A program made the translations under genes and the position numbers. 44,859 bases of DNA from assembly GCA_902780915.1 (NCBI GenBank), contig CACZHK010000017.1, positions 1 to 44,859 of the forward strand, in the 5' to 3' direction. The stretch's first letter is position 1. Each line of letters opens with the position of its first letter. The notes beneath the pieces were generated by a model. The model ran no database searches and was not told where the DNA came from. It worked only from the letters and a program-made list of their open reading frames with translations. This document shows, one piece after another, positions 39,386 to 44,859 of the stretch. The stretch is from Pseudoselenomonas ruminantium. GTDB taxonomy: Bacteria; Bacillota; Negativicutes; Selenomonadales; Selenomonadaceae.

Positions 39386-40009
39386 TTAGAGATGGGAGGG
39401 AGCTTCCAGTTCCAGGGGAGGGATTCGCTTATCCTTGAAATAATACTTACGCTCATGTTCGCCAATTGTGCGCAGCACCCTGCAGGGGTTGCCCACGGCT
39501 AGAACGCCGGAGGGCAGATCCTTGGTCACGATGCTCCCTGCACCGACAACCGTGTTATCGCCAATGGTTATGCCGGGCATGACCATGACTCCGGCACCCA
39601 GCCAGCAATTCTTGCCAATGCGGATGGGGGCGTTGAACTGGTAGCCCTTGGCTCTCAGTTCCGGCATCAGTGGATGGCCGGCTGTCGCCAGCACCACGTT
39701 GGGGCCAAACAGAGTATTGTCGCCTACATAGATATGGGTATCATCAACCAAGGTCAGATTGAAGTTGGCATAGATGTTCTTGCCGAAATGTACATGATGA
39801 CCGCCCCAGTTGGCATGGAGAGGCGGCTCTATGTAGCAGCCCTCGCCAATCTCTGCAAACATCCTGCTCATTAATTCCGTGCGTTTCGCGCTTTCTGAGG
39901 GTCTGGTGTTGTTGTAATCGTACTGTAATTCCAAGCAGCTTTCCTGCTCCCGCATAATATCAGGGTCATTAGGCAGATAGAGTTCTCCTGTGTGCAACTT
40001 GTTCTTCAT
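39386..40009 (-). CDS. Maltose/galactoside O-acetyltransferase-like protein
   Basis: This 207-residue left-handed beta-helix acetyltransferase of the LacA/Maa family has NAREC-like N-terminal helices, then CYIEPPLHANWGGHHVHFG, HIYVGDNTLFGPNVVLATAGHP (catalytic His) and the hexapeptide repeats IGKNCWLGAGVMVMPGITIG, TVVGAGSIVTKDLPSGVLAVG. It transfers acetyl from acetyl-CoA to a sugar. Complete, with a promoter (40048-40076) just upstream and its ATG at 40009. It is not in an operon. Confidence 0.9.
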   Translation of the reverse strand: MKNKLHTGELYLPNDPDIMREQESCLELQYDYNNTRPSESAKRTELMSRMFAEIGEGCYIEPPLHANWGGHHVHFGKNIYANFNLTLVDDTHIYVGDNTLFGPNVVLATAGHPLMPELRAKGYQFNAPIRIGKNCWLGAGVMVMPGITIGDNTVVGAGSIVTKDLPSGVLAVGNPCRVLRTIGEHERKYYFKDKRIPPLELEAPSHL

Positions 40010-40047
40010 GGTGGTTTCCTCCTATTAGAATAGGTTTACTTGACTAT

Positions 40048-40076
40048 ATTATACCGATAGCAGGAGAGGGTGGCAA
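40048..40076 (-). promoter_or_regulatory. Promoter of the acetyltransferase gene
   Basis: On the minus strand TTGCCA (40076-40071) and TATAAT (40053-40048) are 17 bases apart, about 40 bases before the ATG. Confidence 0.65.
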
Positions 40077-40116
40077 TGTTTGTGTAATTGTTTGTAATAT
40101 TGGAGATGGCATTTTT

Positions 40117-40144
40117 CAGGCGGAGGGATTTATCCCTCCGCCTG
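40117..40144 (-). terminator. Terminator of the 85-residue gene
   Basis: A perfect 12-bp stem, CAGGCGGAGGGA/TCCCTCCGCCTG, with a TTTA loop; on the minus strand it follows the 40162 stop and is followed by AAAAATG. Confidence 0.7.
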
Positions 40145-40161
40145 TTCGTCAATTCCAGGGG

Positions 40162-40419
40162 TTATGCAGCTTTCAGTCCCAGCCATTTGGCATAGTGGGG
40201 GAGCCTGGTGTAGTGACTATCCTGCATCAGCTTGTCGTGGACCTCACGTTCGCTCAGGTTCCTCCAGCGTCCTTCTTCATACCTGTAGTTCTCAAGGGTG
40301 TCCAGAGCCTTTTCCGTCAGTATCTTCACTTCGAAGAGGTTGGAGCCGTCATGGTCAGTGGTGCGGATGAAGAGGTGGCCTCCTTCGTCGTAGATTTCTA
40401 CGTCATCTGCATACTGCAT
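40162..40419 (-). CDS. Unknown 85-residue protein
   Basis: The product starts MQYADDVEIYDEGGHLFIRT and ends HYAKWLGLKAA. It appears small alpha/beta with no motif, signal or membrane span. The gene is followed by a strong terminator and thus probably real, but no good ribosome binding site is seen upstream. Function unknown. Confidence 0.5.
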   Translation of the reverse strand: MQYADDVEIYDEGGHLFIRTTDHDGSNLFEVKILTEKALDTLENYRYEEGRWRNLSEREVHDKLMQDSHYTRLPHYAKWLGLKAA

Positions 40420-40494
40420 GAGCTGTGAAAGAAGAAGGGAGCAGAGAAGAAGATGGAGATGGGAAAGTAGAAAGGTTGAAAAATTAATTAATTT

Positions 40495-40537
40495 TTAATG
40501 AAAGCTTAAACGTCTTTTAAGGTATGCACTCTATACT
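40495..40537 (+). promoter_or_regulatory. Three TTAA half-sites, 11 bases apart, at a promoter
   Basis: TTAA occurs at 40495-40498, 40506-40509 and 40517-40520, exactly 11 bases apart, within T-rich surroundings. They overlap where a -35 would be, and a -10 TATACT lies at 40532-40537. This is the layout of an OmpR/PhoB-type response-regulator binding site at an activated promoter. Confidence 0.5.
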
Positions 40538-40567
40538 TTGGACATACCAGAAAGGACGTGAAATCTT

Positions 40568-41968
40568 ATGAAGAACAGTATCTTAAGAATAAAGCGCAGA
40601 TCTTTGGCGGTTGCCTTGGTGTTGGCACTGAGTACAGGCACAGTGGCATTCGCAGCCTCTGATAGCATAATTCCGCCGAATTTATCTACAAATAGTGGCG
40701 CGAATCATATGCCTCCTGGGCCACCGCCTGAAGGAGGTATGCCAGGGGGAGCACCTGGAGGGCAGCATAAAACAGCCTCCGATTTATCTGCAACGGTTCT
40801 GGTGGACGGAGAGAGTCAGTCTTTGGACGGGCAGGTTTATGCCTCCGGGATTACGGATGAGAGTGCTGTATTGGTTCGTGGTGGAGGCAGCCTGAATCTG
40901 TCAAATGCAAAGCTGCACAAGAATGGAGATTCTTCAAGTGCCGATGCAAGCAATTTCAATGGTCAGAATGCAGTTTTTCTCTGCGCTGATAACAGCACGG
41001 TTCATTTGAGCGATAGTGTTTTGGAGTCGGATGCTGATGGTTCAAATGCAATCTTTTCCACTGGGGAAAAGAGCGTGGTGACGGCAGAGCATATTAAAAT
41101 CCACACGAAAAACAACTCCTCCAGAGGGCTGGATGCTACTTATGGTGGAACCATCAAGGCCACTGATGTGGAGATAGTTACAGAAGGAGCACACTGTGGT
41201 GCCTTGGCCACTGACCGTGGAGAGGGCAATGTGCTGGTGAATGGTGCCAATATAAAAACCAGTGGCGAGGGCAGTCCCTGTATCTATTCTACAGGTAATA
41301 TACAGCTAACCAATGGTGTCGGTGAAGCTACAGGCAGTGAGATTGCTGTCGTAGAGGGGAAAAACTCCATCACTCTGAATAACGCAGACCTGACTGGCCA
41401 TATCAAACATGGTGTGATGCTTTATCAGTCATTTTCCGGGGACGCCGGAATAGGTATGGCAAAATTCACGGCTAATGACTCCAAGCTGACTAATCAATCC
41501 TCAGGCCCCATGTTCTACGTTACCAATACGACTGCGGAAGCAAGCCTTAAAAATACACAGCTGGTACAGGCTGGAGGTTCCAAGACTTTGGTGCAGGTAA
41601 CCAGTGATCGTTGGGGCGTGGCGGAGCAAAATGGCGGGAACTTTACTCTGAATGCAGAGAATCAGCTTCTGGAAGGAGCAGTGCTGGCAAACAGAATCAG
41701 TCAGGTCACGCTCAATCTGGGCGATGGTGCTGTGTTCAGCGGCTCTGCCAACCCGGACAATCAGGCAGACAGCATGGTGGTGAATCTTAAGTCTGGGGCA
41801 ACCTGGGAGCTTACGGAGGATTCTTACGTGACCACGTTGGTTGATGAAGATGGAAGCTTCAGCAATATTAAGTCCAATGGTCACAATATTTATTACAGCA
41901 AAACGGGAAATAGCTTTGGAGGCAAGACCATCAAGCTTCCTGGCGGAGGCAAACTGATGGCACATTAA
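40568..41968 (+). CDS. Secreted right-handed beta-helix-like protein
   Basis: This 466-residue protein has a signal peptide (about 1-31, ending AFAA), then a Pro/Gly-rich linker (MPPGPPPEGGMPGGAPGG), then repetitive segments with alternating short beta strands (LNLSNAKLHKNGDS, VHLSDSVLESDADG, ITLNNADLTGHIKHG), typical of pectate-lyase-like beta-helix adhesins or carbohydrate-binding proteins. A family of this type is found in gut Firmicutes under two-component control. The catalytic residues of lyases are not evident. It ends KLPGGGKLMAH without an LPXTG or SLH anchor. The ribosome binding site is AAAGGA, about 13 bases before the ATG. Confidence 0.75.
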   Translation: MKNSILRIKRRSLAVALVLALSTGTVAFAASDSIIPPNLSTNSGANHMPPGPPPEGGMPGGAPGGQHKTASDLSATVLVDGESQSLDGQVYASGITDESAVLVRGGGSLNLSNAKLHKNGDSSSADASNFNGQNAVFLCADNSTVHLSDSVLESDADGSNAIFSTGEKSVVTAEHIKIHTKNNSSRGLDATYGGTIKATDVEIVTEGAHCGALATDRGEGNVLVNGANIKTSGEGSPCIYSTGNIQLTNGVGEATGSEIAVVEGKNSITLNNADLTGHIKHGVMLYQSFSGDAGIGMAKFTANDSKLTNQSSGPMFYVTNTTAEASLKNTQLVQAGGSKTLVQVTSDRWGVAEQNGGNFTLNAENQLLEGAVLANRISQVTLNLGDGAVFSGSANPDNQADSMVVNLKSGATWELTEDSYVTTLVDEDGSFSNIKSNGHNIYYSKTGNSFGGKTIKLPGGGKLMAH

Positions 41969-41985
41969 GGTATCTTTGAGCATGT

Positions 41986-42027
41986 GGGACTGCGAGAGTA
42001 AGGACTCTTGCAGTCCCTTATTTATTG
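41986..42027 (+). terminator. Terminator of the beta-helix gene
   Basis: A 14-bp stem (41986-41999 with 42004-42017, one wobble) and a short loop are followed by TTATTTATT. Confidence 0.8.
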
Positions 42028-42049
42028 AGGAGCAGTGGTAAGGTGCTTC

Positions 42050-42078
42050 TTGACAATTAATATGTGCAATGATATGAT
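42050..42078 (+). promoter_or_regulatory. Promoter of the 133-residue gene
   Basis: TTGACA (42050-42055) and TATGAT (42073-42078) are 17 bases apart. Confidence 0.7.
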
Positions 42079-42185
42079 GAAATTATTTAGAATTATATGA
42101 CATATTAAAGGAAGATAGGGGTAACATCTAAAGTATGAGTATGTAACGCTATTATTTGAAGATAAAAGAAAGGAACTGATAGGCA

Positions 42186-42587
42186 ATGAAAGAATGGTTA
42201 AGCGCCCTCAAAGTAGCCAAGGACATTGTAAAGGGGGGGATATCAGCCTACAAGGCAGGAGAAATAGTGGATGCGTTGATTGCAAAATCTGTGGATGAAT
42301 ATGATGCAGTGCTTACCGAAAAAGAAAAGGAACTTTATGAGCAATACCAAAATGAGAAGGATGAAGAAAAAAAAGCAAATCTTCGGTTAGCCTACCTTGG
42401 CAATCTGGAGAAGAATCTGTCAATCCCAGAGGATTTTCGCATGGAAGTCAAGGATAAAGCTCAGGAATATAGAAAAGCGGAGAACTTTGCCTTGGAGAGT
42501 ATGGAAAGCACCATGTTGGAATATGCAGTCAATGAGGAAGATAAGTCATGTATAAAAAATGCTGTGGGTGATTTAAAGCTAAAGTAA
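42186..42587 (+). CDS. Unknown 133-residue helical protein
   Basis: The chain starts MKEWLSALKVAKDIVKGGIS and is rich in Lys, Glu and Tyr with predicted helices throughout (EKEKELYEQYQNEKDEEKKANL). No motif, signal or span is seen. AAAGGA lies upstream of the ATG. It could be a TerB-like or phage-related helical protein, but the evidence is thin. The SH3 fragment that follows in another frame may once have belonged to it. Confidence 0.55.
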   Translation: MKEWLSALKVAKDIVKGGISAYKAGEIVDALIAKSVDEYDAVLTEKEKELYEQYQNEKDEEKKANLRLAYLGNLEKNLSIPEDFRMEVKDKAQEYRKAENFALESMESTMLEYAVNEEDKSCIKNAVGDLKLK

Positions 42588-42589
42588 AT

Positions 42590-42673
42590 TTTGTCAAAAC
42601 TTCAACGGATGATTTCTGGTATGTCAATTACAATGGAAAGCTAGGATATGTCTTAAGTAGATATTTGGATTGA
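42590..42673 (+). pseudogene. Bacterial SH3-domain remnant
   Basis: A frame reads VKTSTDDFWYVNYNGKLGYVLSRYLD before TGA, the C-terminal strands of an SH3b domain (WxxVxxNGxxGYVxxxYL). It has no start and is out of register with the upstream gene. It may be a lost C-terminal domain of that gene after a frameshift. Confidence 0.5.
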
Positions 42674-42731
42674 TTAGGTTGGAAATAATTCTGCCGGATG
42701 GTAGTGCATATGTGGCAAAATTGACATAGAC

Positions 42732-42767
42732 AAAAGCCACCATTCCAAATGGAATGGCGGCTTTTGC
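42732..42767. terminator. Bidirectional terminator
   Basis: AAAAGCCACCATTCC (42732-42746) pairs with GGAATGGCGGCTTTT (42751-42765), one mismatch, with T/A runs on both sides. It lies between the plus-strand relic and the minus-strand Hsp20 gene. Confidence 0.8.
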
Positions 42768-42814
42768 CTTATGAGGATCTACGGATATGCGTGAAAAACG
42801 GGGAGAGTGGACTG

Positions 42815-43261
42815 TCAGCCTGCGCAGGAAATCGGAATCTGATGAAGGGCTTCCGGCTGTGCCTGAGTTTTGGGCAGCTGGACTTTCAGTACGCCGTCCT
42901 TGAATTCTGCCGTGGCCTTGGAATCATCAATACCGGCAATGTAGAAGGAACGGGACATCTGGCCGTAGCTGCGCTCCCGGCGCAAATAGTTACCTGCCTC
43001 GTCCTGCTGGTCATTGTTTTCCTCCCTCTTAGCGGAAAGGGTCAGGTAGTTGTGATCGTAACTCAGGGTTATATCTTCCTTTTTGAGGCCGGGAAGATCG
43101 GCGGTAAGTTCATAGGCTGTGCCGTTGTCTTTGACATCGACTTTGAAGCCAAGGCTGTTTGCGGTGGTTAAGGGGGTATCAAAGGCATCCCACAGGCGAT
43201 TGAACAAGCTGCCTTCTCTCATGAGCTCATTACTTGATGCAAATGGAACCAGACCAAACAT
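42815..43261 (-). CDS. Small heat-shock protein, Hsp20 family
   Basis: This 148-residue alpha-crystallin chaperone reads LGFKVDVKDNGTAYELTADLPGLKKED, then YDHNYLTLSAKREENN, then GQMSRSFYIAGIDDSKATAEFKDGVLKVQLPK, the core of the domain with its GVLxVxLPK motif. It holds unfolding proteins ATP-independently. AAAGGAG lies 11 bases before the ATG at 43261; an in-frame ATG 3 codons earlier has none better. A promoter with heptad repeats lies upstream. Confidence 0.9.
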   Translation of the reverse strand: MFGLVPFASSNELMREGSLFNRLWDAFDTPLTTANSLGFKVDVKDNGTAYELTADLPGLKKEDITLSYDHNYLTLSAKREENNDQQDEAGNYLRRERSYGQMSRSFYIAGIDDSKATAEFKDGVLKVQLPKTQAQPEALHQIPISCAG

Positions 43262-43345
43262 AGTGATCAATCTCCTTTCACGGATGTTAACTTTGTCTGC
43301 TAAGGGGGAACCTCTATCAGGGTTCCTTTTCCCTTTGCAATTATT

Positions 43346-43382
43346 ATTATACCCTTAAAGGTCAAAAAGTCAATAGGTCAAA
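43346..43382 (-). promoter_or_regulatory. Heat-shock promoter with three RGTCAAW heptads
   Basis: On the minus strand TTGACT (43373-43368) and TATAAT (43351-43346) are 16 bases apart. On the plus strand GGTCAAA (43360), AGTCAAT (43368) and GGTCAAA (43376) recur every 8 bases around the -35. CtsR sites use the same heptad but usually with a 10-base period. Confidence 0.55.
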
Positions 43383-43390
43383 AAGAAAAA

Positions 43391-43756
43391 TTATTCATAG
43401 AAGGTATCTTTGGGAAGCAAGGGGCTGCTGATACTGCGTATGCTGTCCAGATCCAACTCAGTCTTGTCGCTGAAGATGAGTTTTTTGAAAGTAGTATCTA
43501 CCTTTTTGATAGTGCCGCTCAGCATATGGTAGGCACCGCCATCCTTTTGGGAGTCTTGCACAAAGTATTCCATGGACACCTGAGGATGAGGCGATAAACG
43601 CAGGAGCTGTTGCATGATGGTGTTCAGGTGTTCCTCTTCATTTTCGCTGAGGATTGCCTTAGCAGTGGTAAGACGGGCGGTTTCGGTTGCCAGTGCTTCG
43701 TAGCCTGACAGGGCAGCAAAAGGATTGAACTGGGCTGCACGTTTTTCTATGGGCAT
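43391..43756 (-). CDS. YolD-like protein
   Basis: This 121-residue protein reads MPIEKRAAQFNPFAALSGYEALATE, then DGGAYHMLSGTIKKVDTTFKKLIFSDKTELDLDSI, the YolD-like fold linked in Firmicutes to a downstream or upstream UmuC-type translesion polymerase. No UmuC gene is in the window. The ATG at 43756 lacks a clear ribosome binding site. The start abuts the toxin relic on the other strand, so an adjoining gene was probably deleted. Its function without a partner is unknown. Confidence 0.7.
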   Translation of the reverse strand: MPIEKRAAQFNPFAALSGYEALATETARLTTAKAILSENEEEHLNTIMQQLLRLSPHPQVSMEYFVQDSQKDGGAYHMLSGTIKKVDTTFKKLIFSDKTELDLDSIRSISSPLLPKDTFYE

Positions 43757-43762
43757 AGGCGG

Positions 43763-44284
43763 ATGCTTGGTGGAAATCAGAACCGTGCTAAATCCTCAGG
43801 TCAGCCACAGTTTTACCGTTTCGATAAGCCAAGGATGGCAGAATTTCCATCTGTGATTGAGCTTTTTGCTCGGACGGATTTTCTGCAAAACGGGGCAGAA
43901 GAAATAACGCCACTACATATTGACGATAATGTATACAGCCTGTCTGCTATCTTGTTGAACGAGGCGTATTATCAGGCCTTGCTGTCCGGCAGGGAAGTAA
44001 TAGAAGGACTTTCCATCTTGAGACCGAGTTGGCGTATACCGTTCAAAGCTAAGGCGTGGCTTGACCTAAGTCAATGCGCTGCCAGCGGAATACATGTGGA
44101 TTCACGTGATTTGAAGAAGCACCGTAATGATATCATTCGTATGGCTGCTGAGTTTGTACTTGAACGCTGTGAACTTCCCGGTGAAGTAAAGACAGATATG
44201 GAGACCTTCGTGAAAAGCATGAACATTAGTGACGCCGAGCTTAAAAGTCGAACTTACCAAAGTTCAGCTAAAAATCATCCATAA
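43763..44284 (+). pseudogene. C-terminal part of an AbiEii-like nucleotidyltransferase
   Basis: The frame reads PSVIELFARTDFLQNGAEEITPLHI, VYSLSAILLNEAYYQALLSGREV, IPFKAKAWLDLSQ and KKHRNDIIRMAAEFV, the C-terminal region of AbiEii/AbiGii-type nucleotidyltransferase toxins. The N-terminal active site (GGxxL...D-type) is not present, since similarity starts about 90 residues into the normal protein. No AbiEi antitoxin remains. A relic of an abortive-infection/toxin-antitoxin pair. Confidence 0.6.
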
Positions 44285-44375
44285 GAGGGAGGATTTTTAT
44301 TCATGTTGTAGAAATTACTTCGATAGTAGGAATCACTTCTTGGTTTAACTGTTTTCAGGTAAGGAGGATTGCGCA

Positions 44376-44859
44376 ATGCGGTTTTTTAAGATTTTTGCTA
44401 TGCTGATGGGGTTCATTTGTCTGGCTGCCAGCAGCAGGGCTTTGGCTGCAGAGGCAGATATGCAGGCTTTTCGGGATGTGTATCTGCAAAATATGAGTGA
44501 AGCCAAGGGGTACCATCTGGAACTGATGTTCAATGGGCCTACCCTCCAGTCTAATGTCATAGCCGATGGTCAGCTGTGGAATAATGGCGCTGCCGTGGCT
44601 GAGGGGAGGATGAGCTGGGATTATACAGATCTGGCTGCAGGGCAGACCAAGCGGACCGAGATGCCTTTTTATGCAGAGCGGTCAGGCAATGTCGTTGTCT
44701 TGTATGGGAATCGCGGCGGTCAGTGGCAACGGGAGAATATTCTTGAGGGATTCACCTGGATCCTTAATGCTGTCAGCTCCGATGACAGGGAAACGAAGAT
44801 GAAGTATGCTGCCACGGTGAAGGATGTGAAGCTTGAAGATGCCGGCAAAGGCCAACAGC
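44376..44859 (+). CDS. Exported protein of unknown function, cut by the window end
   Basis: The ATG has AAGGAGG 8 bases upstream. The first 25 residues (MRFFKIFAMLMGFICLAAS..LAAE) are a signal peptide, with cleavage near ALA-AE. About 160 codons are visible; the mature part (MQAFRDVYLQNMSEAKGYHL, VVVLYGNRGGQWQREN) has the look of an exported LolA-like or lipocalin-like protein. No stop is reached. The remainder lies outside the window. Confidence 0.75.
   Translation, partial: MRFFKIFAMLMGFICLAASSRALAAEADMQAFRDVYLQNMSEAKGYHLELMFNGPTLQSNVIADGQLWNNGAAVAEGRMSWDYTDLAAGQTKRTEMPFYAERSGNVVVLYGNRGGQWQRENILEGFTWILNAVSSDDRETKMKYAATVKDVKLEDAGKGQQ

Noticed and set aside
41501..41983. Minus-strand open frame of 160 codons under the beta-helix gene
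   Set aside because: It lies opposite a gene with signal peptide and repeat structure, and lacks its own start signals.
1..44859. CRISPR array, tRNA or rRNA genes
   Set aside because: No regularly spaced direct repeats and no cloverleaf or rRNA-like segments were recognised on either strand.

Overview
The window looks like a chromosomal stretch from a diderm, anaerobic Firmicute of the Negativicutes, most likely a Selenomonas-like member of the Selenomonadaceae. This is inferred from the outer-membrane porin remnant, the style of the chemotaxis-receptor and secreted-protein genes, Firmicute-type ribosome binding sites, and remnants of beta-glucan and cellulose use typical of gut or rumen species. 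No rRNA, tRNA or CRISPR array was seen.

Layout. 1-5.6 kb is a decayed region: a small secreted protein, an EamA-type membrane protein, a NADAR N-glycosidase and several fragments (nucleoside deoxyribosyltransferase, ADP-ribosylglycohydrolase, a gene with one amber codon). 5.6-9.9 kb has small unknown genes and a two-gene module of a PcfJ-like protein and an unknown partner. 10.1-13.3 kb has an anchored alpha/beta hydrolase, a chemotaxis-receptor-like gene without its signalling tip, a frameshifted DUF6273 gene and a MarR regulator. 13.3-16.55 kb is a chain of truncated genes joined end to end: glyoxalase, flavodoxin, RpiR regulator, PTS EIIC, porin, GH16 and GH9. It reads as the collapsed remains of a beta-glucan/cellobiose locus. 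16.6-20.3 kb is an intact thiamine salvage operon, thiM-thiE-thiD-cytX, under a TPP riboswitch with its own terminator.

A 57-base element occurs at 20309-20365 and again at 29350-29406, in the same orientation and with one mismatch. Between the copies lies about 9 kb of accessory DNA. Its core is a tightly linked operon: a 1035-residue UvrD-like SF1 helicase/ATPase with an acidic linker and TPR-like tail, a 180-residue coiled-coil protein, and a 703-residue coiled-coil protein with two DUF6273 domains. I know of no described system with this composition. It is the best candidate here for a new, perhaps defensive, system. The segment ends with a C_GCAxxG_C_C protein, a cysteine-peptidase-like protein and a methyltransferase.

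29.5-37.3 kb carries a MATE exporter behind a terminator-containing leader, an internally deleted rarA, a DUF1858/DUF438 pair divergent from a Crp/Fnr regulator with a class-II-spaced palindrome, a microbial PARG-like macrodomain protein, a secreted alpha/beta hydrolase, a truncated VirB2-type pilin and an MBL-fold hydrolase. 37.4-44.9 kb carries a LysR regulator, collapsed SDR and FMN-reductase genes, a maltose-acetyltransferase-like protein, a secreted beta-helix-like protein with 11-base-spaced upstream repeats, a small heat-shock protein, an orphan YolD-like protein, an AbiEii-like fragment and a secreted protein cut by the window edge.

A recurring theme is genes that keep both ends but have lost the middle (receptor, rarA, SDR, FMN reductase, GH9). 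This points to decay by internal deletion, or to an assembly problem that raw reads could exclude.
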